This document shows, piece by piece, positions 10,803-20,622 of a stretch of DNA of 64,000 nt. The stretch is from Paraglaciecola chathamensis S18K6 (GTDB lineage: Bacteria > Pseudomonadota > Gammaproteobacteria > Enterobacterales > Alteromonadaceae). The notes under the pieces are model-generated. The model searched no databases. It had not been told where the DNA came from and was given only the letters and a program-made list of their open reading frames with translations. Where the stretch lies: positions 1 to 64,000 of the forward strand of contig BAEM01000027.1 in NCBI GenBank assembly GCA_000314955.1, given 5' to 3'. The first letter of the stretch is position 1. The number at the start of each line of letters is the position of its first letter. The position numbers and the translations under genes were made by a program.

Positions 10803-12182
10803 ATGAAAATAATAATTATCGGTGCAGGCCAAGTCGGTGCAACGCTCGCAGAAAACCTAGTGGGTGAAATGAATGAGATCACCGTAATAGATTCTGACCA
10901 AGACACACTGAGGCAATTGCAAGATCGATTAGATTTACGTGTAATTAACGGCGTAGGCTCCCACCCCGATGTGTTAAAAAAGGCCGGCGCTGAAGATGCC
11001 GATATGCTCATCGCCGTGACCAGCAGTGACGAAAGCAACATGATGGCCTGCCAAGTGGCATATAGCCTATTTAAAACACCGACCAAAATTGCACGTGTCC
11101 GCTCAGAGCAATACATTATTTATCAAGAACAACTGTTTAAGCACCAAGATGTGCCAGTGGATCACTTAATCGCCCCTGAGCAATTAGTCACCAAAGCAAT
11201 TAAACGGCTTATTGATTACCCTGGTGCGTTGCAAGTGGTCGAATTTGCTGATGGCAAAGCCAGTTTAGTTGCAGTAAAGGCATACTATGGAGGCTTGCTA
11301 GTTGGACACGCACTATCCACCTTAAAGCAGCATATGCCAAACGTAGAAACGCGCGTCGCGGCAATTTACCGCCGAGGTCGACCTATTCGTCCGCTAGGTA
11401 CAACCGTAATCGAAGCTGATGACGAAGTTTTCTTTATTGCGGCGACTAAGCATATTCGAGCGGTCATGAGTGAACTGCAAAAGCTAGAGTCCAGTTACAA
11501 GCGCATTATGATCGCTGGAGGTGGTTTAATAGGTGCAGGCTTAGCGAAACTACTAGAGCATAACCATAACGTAAAACTAATTGAATATAGTCAAGAGCGT
11601 GCGAAATACCTCTCTGCACATTTAGACAAAACCATCGTCTTTTATGGTGATGCATCAGACCATGAATTGCTTACCGAAGAAAACGTTGAACAAGTTGATG
11701 CGTTTATCGCTGTCACAAATGACGATGAAGCAAATATTATGTCAGCCATGCTCGCCAAGCGCCTAGGTGCTCAAAAAGCCATGGTATTGATCCAGCGCAG
11801 TGCATATGTGGATCTGGTTCAGGGTGGAGAAATAGATATCGCTTTTTCTCCTCAACAAGCCACTATTTCGGCGTTGCTGACTCATATACGTCGCGGAGAC
11901 ATCGTTAACGTTTACTCTCTAAGACGCGGGGCGGCTGAATCGATAGAAGCGATTGCCCATGGGGATCAAAATACCTCTAAAGTCGTCGGGCGGGAAATTC
12001 GCGATATAAAGTTACCCCCTGGCACCACAATTGGCGCTATCGTCAGAGCAGACGAGGTGATTATCGCCCATAGTAATACCAAGATTGAAGCTAACGATCA
12101 TGTTATTTTATTTTTGGTCGACAAGAAGTTTATTAGTCATGTCGAAAAACTGTTTCAACCGAGCGCCTTTTTCTTTGGGTAA
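10803..12182 (+). CDS. trkA: Trk potassium transporter NAD-binding subunit TrkA
   Basis: TrkA is the peripheral cytoplasmic subunit gating the Trk K+ uptake channel. The 459-residue protein is an internal duplication of RCK modules: the first Rossmann motif [13 protein letters not shown] at the N-terminus and a second, [13 protein letters not shown], near residue 236, each followed by a TrkA-C domain. Length matches E. coli TrkA (458). Its partner channel trkH lies 2.2 kb away on the opposite strand, separated by three exported-protein genes, so the two are not one operon. Confidence 0.96.
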   Translation: MKIIIIGAGQVGATLAENLVGEMNEITVIDSDQDTLRQLQDRLDLRVINGVGSHPDVLKKAGAEDADMLIAVTSSDESNMMACQVAYSLFKTPTKIARVRSEQYIIYQEQLFKHQDVPVDHLIAPEQLVTKAIKRLIDYPGALQVVEFADGKASLVAVKAYYGGLLVGHALSTLKQHMPNVETRVAAIYRRGRPIRPLGTTVIEADDEVFFIAATKHIRAVMSELQKLESSYKRIMIAGGGLIGAGLAKLLEHNHNVKLIEYSQERAKYLSAHLDKTIVFYGDASDHELLTEENVEQVDAFIAVTNDDEANIMSAMLAKRLGAQKAMVLIQRSAYVDLVQGGEIDIAFSPQQATISALLTHIRRGDIVNVYSLRRGAAESIEAIAHGDQNTSKVVGREIRDIKLPPGTTIGAIVRADEVIIAHSNTKIEANDHVILFLVDKKFISHVEKLFQPSAFFFG

Positions 12183-12276
12183 TTACATAGCACTGTTAGC
12201 CTAAAGACTAGATTGGCGAACGAAACGAAATAACCTAAAATCCGCTCCAACATCTGGCTAAATTAAAGGAATATAC

Positions 12277-12813
12277 ATGAAAAAATTAAGTATTGTACTT
12301 ACTGTTGCAGCACTCAGCATTCAACCTCAAGCCCATGCAGAGGGTTGGTTAGACTCAATCAAGAGCATGCTTGGAATGGAAACACAGCAAGAAGCTGCGA
12401 CGCCCTCAGTCTCAGGCATGGTTTCCTCAGTAACAGAATCTCTTGGCGTCACACAAACTCAAGCATCTGGTGGTCTAGGGGCGATTTTTAACTATGCGAA
12501 AGAGAATATATCCTCTGATCAATACAGCCAACTAGCTGACGCACTTCCCGGCGTTGGTGGCTTGTTAGAATCGGTACCAGATATAAGCAACATGACAAGT
12601 GAAGGCGGTTTAGGTGGTATTTTAGATAAAGCAGCCAGCTACAATGAATCACTCAAAGCAATCAATGATGTGAAGAAACAATTTGAAGCTCTAGGCCTAA
12701 AACCCGAAATGATCACGCAATTCGTTAGTAAAGCGCAAGCTTATTTAGATACGCCCGAAGGTCAACAAGCCAAGCAATTGCTAACGCAAGGTCTAGGTAA
12801 GTTATTAGGCTAA
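12277..12813 (+). CDS. DUF2780 domain exported protein
   Basis: This 178-residue protein has a signal peptide (residues 1-21, ending AHA) and a Gly/Ser/Gln-rich mature part with repeated GGLGAIF and GGLGGILDKA segments typical of DUF2780 (VcgC/VcgE-type) proteins. No cysteine or catalytic motif is present in the mature part. A good ribosome-binding region (AAAGGA) precedes the ATG and a strong terminator follows, so it is a one-gene unit. The family is periplasmic or surface-associated and of unknown function. Confidence 0.8.
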   Translation: MKKLSIVLTVAALSIQPQAHAEGWLDSIKSMLGMETQQEAATPSVSGMVSSVTESLGVTQTQASGGLGAIFNYAKENISSDQYSQLADALPGVGGLLESVPDISNMTSEGGLGGILDKAASYNESLKAINDVKKQFEALGLKPEMITQFVSKAQAYLDTPEGQQAKQLLTQGLGKLLG

Positions 12814-12862
12814 GCCATTAGAACGCATTTTCTATTGAGTAAAATAGAATAATTTAGAAATG

Positions 12863-12887
12863 AAAAAGCCACTGTGTGGCTTTTTTT
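12863..12887 (+). terminator. Rho-independent terminator of the DUF2780 gene
   Basis: Arms AAAAAGCCAC and GTGGCTTTTT with a short TGT-type loop, followed by a seven-T run. It is the classic intrinsic form. Confidence 0.88.
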
Positions 12888-13068
12888 AGTTCAGATAGAT
12901 TCGGTTAGCGTCAAAAATTTCTCCGAAAATTGCACTTTCCTCAAAAAAGCTAAAAATTCACACAAATGCTCTTTGCATTACTTAAGTTTAGGGTTAAGGT
13001 TTTTATACGCTGCTCAGGAAGAGGTCGTGTCAGCTCGATATGTCATGGTGAATTTATGGAGGAATATT

Positions 13069-13428
13069 ATGCTAAATTTCAATTCATCCCCGCAAAAATC
13101 CCTTTTAACATTACAGATGCTATTAAGCATATGTTGTATGTTGCTATCGTTTTTTACTGTCGCTCAAGAAGAGTCTGAAGAAGATGCTCTAGCGAGAATG
13201 CAAGCTCAGCTCAATGGTGAAGTAATGTCACGCCCGTTTTTAGCTGAGCGCCCCAAAGAAGTTGATAACTATATTGAGAGCATGCTTAAAAAGAACGTTA
13301 AGCCTCCCGAATACCAAGGCACTTATTGGCGCCGTGGCTACACATGTCGTGATTTACTACGTTACGACTGGACACAGTATCGAAACTGTCGCTACTACCA
13401 TAGATACTATGGCCGGTATTATTACTAA
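13069..13428 (+). CDS. small exported Tyr/Arg-rich hypothetical protein
   Basis: The gene is read from an ATG preceded by GGAGG at six bases, giving 119 residues; longer in-frame starts have no ribosome-binding site. An N-terminal hydrophobic segment (about residues 13-33, ending TVAQ) looks like a signal peptide. The mature part is acidic at first (EESEEDALARMQ) and ends in an unusual run rich in Tyr and Arg (residues 89-119, including YWRRGYTCRDLLRYDW and RYYHRYYGRYYY) with two cysteines. I do not recognise the family. It lies 40 bases before the TraT-like lipoprotein gene and may be co-transcribed with it. An envelope location is inferred. Confidence 0.65.
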   Translation: MLNFNSSPQKSLLTLQMLLSICCMLLSFFTVAQEESEEDALARMQAQLNGEVMSRPFLAERPKEVDNYIESMLKKNVKPPEYQGTYWRRGYTCRDLLRYDWTQYRNCRYYHRYYGRYYY

Positions 13429-13468
13429 AACCACAATTTAATCAATAACATAAGTAAAGGTAATTACT

Positions 13469-14215
13469 ATGAAAAACTATGCTCGTGCAGTCAAAGTTGC
13501 ATTCGTCGGATTCGCTATTTTGGCCTTAACAAGTTGTGCAGCGGTTCACACCTCAATCGCGAAAAAGGATTTAGACGTTCAAACTAAACTCAGCACCTCA
13601 ATCTTTGTTGACGCAGTGCCACCAGAAAAACGTAAAGTGTATTTAGAAGTGCGCTCCGCTGTAATGGAGTTTGATCGCAACGCATTTAGACAAGCTCTTA
13701 ATGAACAAATTTCTGGTAGCGGTAATGGCTACTCTTTTGTTGATAGCCCAGATGAAGCCCAGTACACCATGAGTGTATTTGTACGTAATCTTGAAAAAGC
13801 GTCTCCTAGTGCAGCTGAAAACTATTTGTCTAGTGGATTCCAAGGTGTAGCTGCTGGTTCAGCCATTGGGTATGCAACAGGTGGAAGCTATCGTGGAGCG
13901 GCTGCAGCGGGTCTTATTGGCGGTTTAGCATCAACCGCGGCAAACGCATTTGTTAAAGATGTGACCTACTTACTTGTAGCGGATATTCAAATTCGTGAGC
14001 GTGCTAAAAAAGGCGTTATCGTACGTCGTGATTCTAAGGTAAACAGCAAAATTTCTGATGATGGCGCAACGACCCAGACCTACTCTGAAGCAACAAATCA
14101 AAAAGAATATCGCACTCGCGTTGTTACAACGGCAAACAAAGCAAACCTCGAGCTAGAAGAAGCTCAGCCGCTTATGTTTGAGAAAACAGCTTACGCGATG
14201 GCATCATTCTTCTAA
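13469..14215 (+). CDS. TraT-like complement-resistance lipoprotein
   Basis: The 248-residue protein has a lipoprotein signal with lipobox LTSC (lipidated Cys23). The body matches the TraT family: the N-terminal AAVHTSIAKKDLDVQTK block, the central glycine/alanine-rich hydrophobic segment (about residues 125-155, AAGSAIGYATGG) and the conserved VADIQIRER region. In F-type plasmids TraT is a surface lipoprotein for exclusion and serum resistance. Here it is chromosomal with no transfer genes nearby, so a general envelope role is more likely. Own terminator downstream. Confidence 0.87.
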   Translation: MKNYARAVKVAFVGFAILALTSCAAVHTSIAKKDLDVQTKLSTSIFVDAVPPEKRKVYLEVRSAVMEFDRNAFRQALNEQISGSGNGYSFVDSPDEAQYTMSVFVRNLEKASPSAAENYLSSGFQGVAAGSAIGYATGGSYRGAAAAGLIGGLASTAANAFVKDVTYLLVADIQIRERAKKGVIVRRDSKVNSKISDDGATTQTYSEATNQKEYRTRVVTTANKANLELEEAQPLMFEKTAYAMASFF

Positions 14216-14252
14216 GCATCAATGCTTGGTTAAAATTAAAATTACAGGTATA

Positions 14253-14287
14253 AAACGGCTACTCAGAGGTGAGTGGCCGTTTTTTTA
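14253..14287 (+). terminator. Rho-independent terminator after the TraT-like gene
   Basis: Arms AACGGCTACTCA and TGAGTGGCCGTT with a four-base loop and a following T run, 37 bases past the stop codon. Confidence 0.88.
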
Positions 14288-14428
14288 TGTATTGATAGAT
14301 ACTTAGCGTTAACACTATTCTAATCTGTACCAAGGCCCTACTCGCCGAAAGCTAAGGGGCCTATTTGCACAACGACTTCAGGCTTTTGAATATGATTGTT
14401 TAAAAAGCAACTGGTCGCCAATCCGGCA

Positions 14429-15880
14429 TTAGCTTCGCCAAAATGTAGGCGAGAACAACACAAGTAGGGAAAACACTTCTAAACGACCAAATAGCATTGC
14501 GAGGATCAACAGCCATTTCCCCGTATCAGACACATCAGCAAACGAACCGGAAACGGTTCCTAAGCCAGGTCCTAAGTTATTTAGCGTAGCGGCGGTTGCG
14601 GTAAACGCAGAAACGTCATCCATTCCGGTCGCAATCAGACACACCATAATGACAACGAAAATCATCGCGTATGCTGAAAAGAACCCCCACACCGCCTCTA
14701 CCACTTTGTCAGGTAAGGCTCGGTCGCCTAATTTCACTGTATACACAGCCTTAGGGTGGATCAGGCGGTCAACTTCCCGTTTGCCTTGCAAGTAAAGCAA
14801 AAGCACGCGCACAACTTTTAGCCCACCACCGGTAGAACCTGCACAGCCTCCAATGAAGCTAGAAAAAATCAGCATGATAGGCAAAAAAGCAGGCCAGCTA
14901 GAAAAATCCGTAGTGGCAAAACCAGCCGTAGTACTAAAGGATACGGATTGTATTAATGCTTGATCGAGCGCTATCCCCGCATTGTCAAACCAACTAAATT
15001 TCATTAAAACAAAGAAATACACGGCAACAAGCACAAACTGGATCAAGAAAAAGGCACGTAATTCAGGATCATAAAAATATCCCATTAAAGTCCGGCCACT
15101 TGCTGCTGCATAGTGAAGGGCAAAATTTAGTGCAGCGATCCATAGGAAAACAACACAAACGATGTTGATCCAGGGACTATCAAAGTAACCCAGGCTGGCA
15201 TCATAGTTGGAGAATCCACCGATGGCGACAGTTGAAAATGCATGACACAGGGCATCAAACCAATCCATACCTGCAAACCAATATGCAACACCACAACTGA
15301 TAGTTAACGTAAGATAGATGTACCAAAGGTGCTTTGCCGTATCAGCGATACGTGGGGTCATTTTCGAATCTTTCACTGGGCCCGGTGTTTCAGCCCGATA
15401 AAGCTGCATTCCCCCGACGCCTAAAATGGGAAGAATAGCGACAGCTAATACAATGATCCCCATTCCACCGAGCCATTGGAGTTGCTGACGATAAAATTGC
15501 ACCGCTTTGGGCAAATAATCGATACCCTGAATTACAGTTGCTCCGGTTGTGGTTAACCCTGAGAAAGCTTCGAAAAAGGCATCCGAAATAGACATCTCGG
15601 GTTGCTCTAAGAGAAGCAAGGGTAATGCCCCGAAGCTTGCTAACACAGTCCAAAAAAGAACAACAATTAGGAAACCTTCTTTAGCGCGTAAATCTTTACG
15701 ATGCAGGCGATTAGGGTACCAAAACAGTAAACCAGTGCCCAAACACAATAGAAATGCGAGAAAAAAAGGAAGCCCGCTACCGTCTTTGAAGTACAAAGAA
15801 ATAATAGCAGGAGGGATCATGGTCACACTGAATAACGCAACAAGTAAGCCTAAAATCCGAGTTATCGTTCGGTACTGCAT
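14429..15880 (-). CDS. trkH: Trk potassium uptake channel TrkH
   Basis: TrkH is the inner-membrane K+ channel partner of TrkA. The 483-residue protein is almost entirely hydrophobic, with the four-fold M1-P-M2 repeat of the family. Selectivity-filter-type loops are visible as GLTTTGATV, STVAIGGFSNYDAS, STTAGFATTDFS and TLNNLGPGLG. Length is the same as E. coli TrkH (483). It is divergent from polA across an 817-base gap. Confidence 0.96.
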   Translation of the reverse strand: MQYRTITRILGLLVALFSVTMIPPAIISLYFKDGSGLPFFLAFLLCLGTGLLFWYPNRLHRKDLRAKEGFLIVVLFWTVLASFGALPLLLLEQPEMSISDAFFEAFSGLTTTGATVIQGIDYLPKAVQFYRQQLQWLGGMGIIVLAVAILPILGVGGMQLYRAETPGPVKDSKMTPRIADTAKHLWYIYLTLTISCGVAYWFAGMDWFDALCHAFSTVAIGGFSNYDASLGYFDSPWINIVCVVFLWIAALNFALHYAAASGRTLMGYFYDPELRAFFLIQFVLVAVYFFVLMKFSWFDNAGIALDQALIQSVSFSTTAGFATTDFSSWPAFLPIMLIFSSFIGGCAGSTGGGLKVVRVLLLYLQGKREVDRLIHPKAVYTVKLGDRALPDKVVEAVWGFFSAYAMIFVVIMVCLIATGMDDVSAFTATAATLNNLGPGLGTVSGSFADVSDTGKWLLILAMLFGRLEVFSLLVLFSPTFWRS

Positions 15881-16460
15881 TACTTAATTTTTACCGTCTT
15901 CAGTACACAATGCGATGTGCTTGAAAATACCAACATTAGTAATCGTTCTTTCTTAATCTTTTTATTTACCAAGGGATATACCTTGATTGTCCGTCCCTAC
16001 AAAATCAAAAGCAATACACAAAGCCGAATAATAATAAAAACAGTCTTTTACGAGCACGAGGCGAGACGCCACTCTGTGTTATTTTTGCTCTAAAGGTGCC
16101 AAGGTAAATGTAAAGCTATACAACAAACCAAGGACATGGCTACTTTTATTCTTTAGAAATCAGTAACAAACAGGCACAGATTCAGTCACACAATTTTTTA
16201 ACAAACAGAAGGGTAAAAACCGGCGCCAATTGGCTTATCTATTCGCTAATTTTCAATACGTTAAAAAAAACCACCAAACAAGATTAACATTTATTTAACA
16301 CGCAGCACGCTATCCCTTATCGTTATTGGCTTATACTTTTACATCAATAAACTGTATTTTTTTCAGACAAAAATAGTTTAAGATTTAACCTTCCCTCTCT
16401 CCCGATTTACGTGTAAAGTCTTTCTCCCTTTTGGATAACACCAAATATTAATTAATAATG
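15881..16460. other. non-coding stretch between trkH and the polA DnaA-box cluster
   Basis: About 580 bases with no credible coding frame, RNA or repeat visible. The sequence becomes increasingly A/T-rich towards polA, with A- and T-runs from about 16260 to 16380. It must hold the trkH promoter (minus strand), but no convincing consensus stood out. Confidence 0.5.
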
Positions 16461-16625
16461 TTATCCACATTGGTAATTTCTTCAAAGTAGTCCAAATTTG
16501 ATCGCCGCATTTAAATTCACCCCAATAAATTCAAGGGCTGTGGATCGTTGACTTGATCCACAACGATCGGTTTATTTACAACGCAAAAATTTATTCAACA
16601 GAGTTATCCACAAAATGATCTGATC
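16461..16625. promoter_or_regulatory. DnaA-box and GATC cluster upstream of polA
   Basis: Two perfect DnaA boxes (TTATCCACA) lie at 16461-16469 and 16604-16612, both on the plus strand. Between them is an inverted repeat of degenerate boxes, TGTGGATC (16539-16546) and GATCCACA (16555-16562), spaced by eight bases. Six GATC sites occur in about 126 bases (16500, 16543, 16555, 16565, 16617, 16622), far above expectation. The polA start is 73 bases further on. In E. coli DnaA has been reported to stimulate polA; here the cluster may regulate polA, titrate DnaA or both. The motifs are seen; the role is inferred. Confidence 0.6.
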
Positions 16626-16697
16626 TCCACATGGATGAATAGCGCTGTGTATGGCATCCTTTACCCGTTTAAATAATTCCTGAGAACAAAATACCTT

Positions 16698-19484
16698 ATG
16701 AGCAACTCTGATCCCGCTACTACGCCCGTCATTCCTAATAACCCATTTATATTAGTTGATGGATCTTCTTATTTGTTTAGGGCTTTTCACGGCATGCCCC
16801 CTTTAACTAACTCTAAAGGACAGGACACTGGCGCAGTCTATGGTGTGATAAACATGCTGCGTAGCCTGATCAAACAATTTAACCCCACACATATGGCTGT
16901 TGTCTTTGATGCCAAAGGCAAAACTTTTCGGGACGAGATCTATACAGAATATAAAGCGAACCGCCCTTCAATGCCTGAAGAGCTGCGCAGTCAAATTGCC
17001 CCTTTGCATAAGATCATTCAGGCGATGGGCTTGCCCATTATTGTAGAATCTGGGGTTGAAGCAGATGATGTGATCGGCACCTTAGCCGATCAGGCGAGTA
17101 AACTTGGGATCCCTACCCTTATCAGCACAGGAGACAAGGACATGGCTCAACTAGTTAATGAGCATGTCACACTCATTAACACCATGAATAACCAAATAAT
17201 GGATCCCCAAGGTGTTGTGGAAAAATTTGGTATTCCCCCTGAGTTAGTTATCGATTTTCTGGCGCTCAAAGGTGACAAAGTCGATAACATTCCAGGAGTT
17301 CCTGGCGTTGGCGATAAAAGCGCAGTAGGTCTACTGCAAGGGATTGGTAGCATCAACGAGATTTACCAAAACCTCGACAAAATAGCCACGTTGGACTTTC
17401 GCGGAGCCAAGAAGATGGCTGATAAGATGCGAGAGTATGAAGAACAGGCTCGTCTTTCATACACATTAGCAACCATCAAACTTGATGTTGAAATGGATTG
17501 CAGCCCAACCAGTCTTTCACCAACAGAGGCTAACTATAGTGAACTACGAGATCTATTCGCTGAGCTGGAGTTTAAACGTTGGCTGAAAGAAGCAACTGAC
17601 GCACTAAGTGGAAACGATCAACTAAGCCAAGCAGATCAAAGTAACGACGAGTCAGCACAAAATACAGATATAAAAGCCAATTATCACACTATCTTGACGC
17701 AAGATGCTCTAGACGATTGGTTGAAAAAATTAAATAACGCAGCGCTTTTCGCTTTTGATACCGAAACGACCAGCTTAAATTATATGCAGGCAGAGCTCGT
17801 CGGTATGTCATTTTGTATAGAAGAAGGTGAAGCCGCTTACCTCCCCCTAGCTCACGATTACGCAGATGCGCCAGAGCAATTAGATCGTGACACCGTATTG
17901 GCCCTATTCAAGCCTTTGTTAGAAGACAAGAATAAAGCTAAGGTCGGACAACACCTAAAATACGATAAAAATGTATTAGCGAATTACGATATCAAACTTC
18001 AAGGTATCGCTTACGATACGATGCTCGAATCATATGTGCTTGATAGCGTCGCAACCCGACATGATATGGATAGCTTAGCCCAGCATTACTTAGGTCTATC
18101 GACCGTTCATTTTGAAGATATTGCCGGCAAGGGTGCAAAACAACTAACGTTTAATCAAATTCCGTTAGAGCAAGCCGCACATTACGCTGCTGAAGATGCA
18201 GATATCACACTAAGGCTGCACAATCATATTTGGAAAAAGCTAAATCAATCACCGGAACTAGCATCTGTGTTAAGCGAAATTGAAGTGCCTTTAGCAACGG
18301 TACTGGCTAAAATGGAGCAGTTTGGCGTGTTAATAGATAGCCAGAAACTCGGTCAACAAAGTCAGGATCTTGCCTCACGGATCCTTCAGCTCGAAAACGA
18401 AGTTCATATTTTAGCAGGTGAAGAGTTTAATCTAGGTTCGACTAAACAATTACAAGAAATACTGTTTAAGAAGTTAGACCTACCCGTTTTGAAGAAGACA
18501 CCAAAAGGGGCTCCATCCACGTCAGAAGAGGTACTGCAAGAGTTAGCACTTACATACCCACTACCTAAGCTACTGATGGAGTTTAGGGTCTTAAGTAAAT
18601 TAAAAAACACATATACGGATAAGCTACCTAAGATGATAAACCAACGCAGTGGACGCGTTCATACCTCATATCATCAAGCTATTACCGCGACAGGAAGACT
18701 ATCGTCTACTGAACCTAACTTGCAAAATATCCCGATTAGAACAGAGCAAGGTCGCAGAGTACGCCAAGCGTTTATTCCACGACCAGGCTACAAGATCGTA
18801 GCGGCAGATTATTCTCAAATTGAATTGCGGATCATGGCTCATCTTTCCCAAGATAAAGGGTTATTAAAGGCGTTTTCTCAGGGTAAAGACATTCACACCG
18901 CTACCGCTGCTGAAGTATTTAACGTTTCCTTGGAAGAGGTGACAACAGAGCAAAGACGCAACGCCAAAGCCATTAATTTTGGTTTAATTTATGGCATGTC
19001 AGCATTCGGACTATCGAAACAGCTAAATGTGTCACGCCAGGATGCGCAGCATTATATGGATCTTTACTTTGAACGTTACCCGGGCGTACTTAAATACATG
19101 GAAGACGCACGTGTTGTCGCCAAAGAAAAAGGCTACGTATCAACCGTATTTGGTCGTCGTCTTTATTTGCCCGATATTAATGCTAGCAATGGGTTACGAC
19201 GCAAAGGCGCTGAGCGGGCTGCAATTAATGCCCCAATGCAAGGTACAGCAGCAGATATCATCAAAAAAGCGATGTTAAAAGTTGATGCCTGGATTGATAC
19301 CTTGCCCAATGATCAAACCAGAATGATTATGCAGGTTCACGATGAACTTATTTTTGAAATAAAAGAACAAAATGTCGAAAGCGACAAAAATACTATCGTT
19401 GACCTGATGGAAAAAGCAGTTTCCTTAGATGTACCACTGATAGTTGAAGCTGGTGTAGGTGAAAATTGGGACGAAGCCCACTAA
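16698..19484 (+). CDS. polA: DNA polymerase I
   Basis: Pol I fills gaps, removes Okazaki primers and repairs DNA. The 928-residue protein has all three domains: the 5'-3' nuclease (about 15-300, [14 protein letters not shown] at the start, [12 protein letters not shown]), the 3'-5' proofreading domain with intact metal ligands (Asp354 and Glu356 in FDTETTSL, plus YAAEDADIT), and the polymerase. Motif A is DYSQIELR (Asp704), motif B is [14 protein letters not shown] and motif C is VHDE (Asp882). Proofreading therefore looks functional. It is expressed alone; a DnaA-box cluster lies upstream and spf downstream, as in enteric bacteria. Confidence 0.98.
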   Translation: MSNSDPATTPVIPNNPFILVDGSSYLFRAFHGMPPLTNSKGQDTGAVYGVINMLRSLIKQFNPTHMAVVFDAKGKTFRDEIYTEYKANRPSMPEELRSQIAPLHKIIQAMGLPIIVESGVEADDVIGTLADQASKLGIPTLISTGDKDMAQLVNEHVTLINTMNNQIMDPQGVVEKFGIPPELVIDFLALKGDKVDNIPGVPGVGDKSAVGLLQGIGSINEIYQNLDKIATLDFRGAKKMADKMREYEEQARLSYTLATIKLDVEMDCSPTSLSPTEANYSELRDLFAELEFKRWLKEATDALSGNDQLSQADQSNDESAQNTDIKANYHTILTQDALDDWLKKLNNAALFAFDTETTSLNYMQAELVGMSFCIEEGEAAYLPLAHDYADAPEQLDRDTVLALFKPLLEDKNKAKVGQHLKYDKNVLANYDIKLQGIAYDTMLESYVLDSVATRHDMDSLAQHYLGLSTVHFEDIAGKGAKQLTFNQIPLEQAAHYAAEDADITLRLHNHIWKKLNQSPELASVLSEIEVPLATVLAKMEQFGVLIDSQKLGQQSQDLASRILQLENEVHILAGEEFNLGSTKQLQEILFKKLDLPVLKKTPKGAPSTSEEVLQELALTYPLPKLLMEFRVLSKLKNTYTDKLPKMINQRSGRVHTSYHQAITATGRLSSTEPNLQNIPIRTEQGRRVRQAFIPRPGYKIVAADYSQIELRIMAHLSQDKGLLKAFSQGKDIHTATAAEVFNVSLEEVTTEQRRNAKAINFGLIYGMSAFGLSKQLNVSRQDAQHYMDLYFERYPGVLKYMEDARVVAKEKGYVSTVFGRRLYLPDINASNGLRRKGAERAAINAPMQGTAADIIKKAMLKVDAWIDTLPNDQTRMIMQVHDELIFEIKEQNVESDKNTIVDLMEKAVSLDVPLIVEAGVGENWDEAH

Positions 19485-19510
19485 GAAAAGCGATATAAAC
19501 ACAAAAAATA

Positions 19511-19543
19511 ACCGCTTTATGTAATTAAATTACAGAAAGCGGT
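19511..19543. repeat. inverted repeat between polA and spf
   Basis: ACCGCTTT and AAAGCGGT flank the palindrome TGTAATTAAATTACA, so the arms are about 16 bases with one mismatch around a single central base. There is no T tract, so it is a poor intrinsic terminator for polA. Its right end abuts the spf -35 element, so it could also be an operator. The palindrome centre is about 51 bases before the predicted spf start. Confidence 0.55.
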
Positions 19544-19570
19544 TGGCATTTGAATGAACTTTGCTAATAT
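19543..19570 (+). promoter_or_regulatory. predicted spf (Spot 42) promoter
   Basis: TTGGCA (19543-19548) and TAATAT (19565-19570) are spaced by 16 bases. The conserved Spot 42 5' end (GTAGGG, 19578) begins seven bases after the -10 hexamer, a correct sigma-70 geometry. Confidence 0.75.
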
Positions 19571-19577
19571 CTGTGCT

Positions 19578-19643
19578 GTAGGGTACAGAGGTATGTATTT
19601 TCAGACCTTTGCTTCAGCCCCAGCAATTTGCTGGGGTTTTTTT
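19578..19643 (+). ncRNA. spf: Spot 42 small RNA, short form
   Basis: The first 16 bases, GTAGGGTACAGAGGTA, are identical to the 5' end of E. coli Spot 42, including the unpaired region I and the left arm of the first hairpin. A TTTCAGACCTTT block then matches the right arm. The RNA goes almost directly into a terminator (arms CCCCAGCAA and TTGCTGGGG, then seven T). The location between polA and engB is the same as in enteric bacteria. The predicted transcript is about 66 bases against 109 in E. coli; the middle section is missing. Spot 42 is an Hfq-dependent regulator of carbon metabolism. Confidence 0.85.
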
Positions 19644-19744
19644 ATGCCTGAAGCTTCTCTCAAAAACCTTTTAAAAATTTTTTGAACATCCAATGAACTA
19701 AATCGAAAAGTCATACTCTGAATAAGTGTGTGTGTTCTAGATGT

Positions 19745-19779
19745 GAAAAAACCTTGTTCTTAAACAAGGTTTTTTTTTG
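19745..19779. terminator. terminator downstream of engB
   Basis: Arms AAAAAACCTTGTT and AACAAGGTTTTTT around CTTA, with A and T runs on either side. It can end the minus-strand engB transcript and any rightward transcription from spf. Confidence 0.88.
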
Positions 19780-19793
19780 CTTTTTCCCTTGAG

Positions 19794-20414
19794 CTAATCT
19801 TGTTCTAGCGCTTCATCAGCAACGTAGCCGAACCACTTGTCTAAAACGCGTTCACAGTTATCCAAGCCTAATCCATTTAGTGACGAGAACAAATGAATCG
19901 TTACGTCACCACAAAATGCAAGGGATGCCTCTCGCGCCATCAGCAATTGCGCTTTGCGCTTACCAGACTTAAGTTTATCAGCTTTAGTCAGCAGACCTAA
20001 TACGGGTAAATCAGCGGCGACTGCCCATTGAATAAGCTCTTGATCTAGATCTTTAAAGGGGTGGCGAATATCCATCAACACAACAAGCCCTTGTAGACTT
20101 TCACGTTTTTGCAGATATTCACCCAAGGATTTTTGCCACTTAAGTTTGATGGCCATGGGCACTTTTGCATAGCCATAACCCGGTAGATCGACTAAACGAC
20201 GCTCTTCATCTAGATCAAAAACGTTGATCAGTTGAGTGCGCCCTGGGGTTTTACTGGTTCGGGCTAAGCTTTTTTGCCGCGTCAAACGATTAAGCGCGCT
20301 AGATTTTCCCGCATTTGAGCGCCCAGCGAACGCTACTTCAATTCCCTTATCCGCACCGAGGTGGCTGATATCTGGCGCACTTAAATTAAACTTAGCTTGA
20401 CTATAATGACTCAC
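19794..20414 (-). CDS. engB: ribosome biogenesis GTP-binding protein EngB (YsxC/YihA)
   Basis: EngB is an essential GTPase for large-subunit assembly. I start it at GTG 20414 (206 residues) because AGGAGC lies correctly before it and the N-terminus SHYSQAKF matches the family; an upstream TTG adds 14 atypical residues. G1 is [10 protein letters not shown], the switch/G3 is [11 protein letters not shown] and G4 is TKADKL. It lies between spf and cytochrome c4, in the enteric-like polA-spf-engB order. Confidence 0.95.
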   Translation of the reverse strand: MSHYSQAKFNLSAPDISHLGADKGIEVAFAGRSNAGKSSALNRLTRQKSLARTSKTPGRTQLINVFDLDEERRLVDLPGYGYAKVPMAIKLKWQKSLGEYLQKRESLQGLVVLMDIRHPFKDLDQELIQWAVAADLPVLGLLTKADKLKSGKRKAQLLMAREASLAFCGDVTIHLFSSLNGLGLDNCERVLDKWFGYVADEALEQD

Positions 20415-20622
20415 ACTTGCTCCTAATAAAAAACGATTTTCTGATCGTCGCCTCAATCTATAATCGTATTATATCAGGTAAATACACATCGAAAGTGGTT
20501 GTTATGTCGTATAATATTGCGCAAATCCTTTGGAATTTATTTTACTGGCGCTGTAAATGTGTAAAATACGCAGTTACTATTCTGATAATGGTCAATTAAT
20601 CAGCAGCTTAATGAGAAAGAAT

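Noticed and set aside
13469..14215. TraT-like gene as a sign of an integrated conjugative element
   Set aside because: No transfer, relaxase or integrase genes and no attachment repeats are nearby; TraT-like lipoproteins are also chromosomal.
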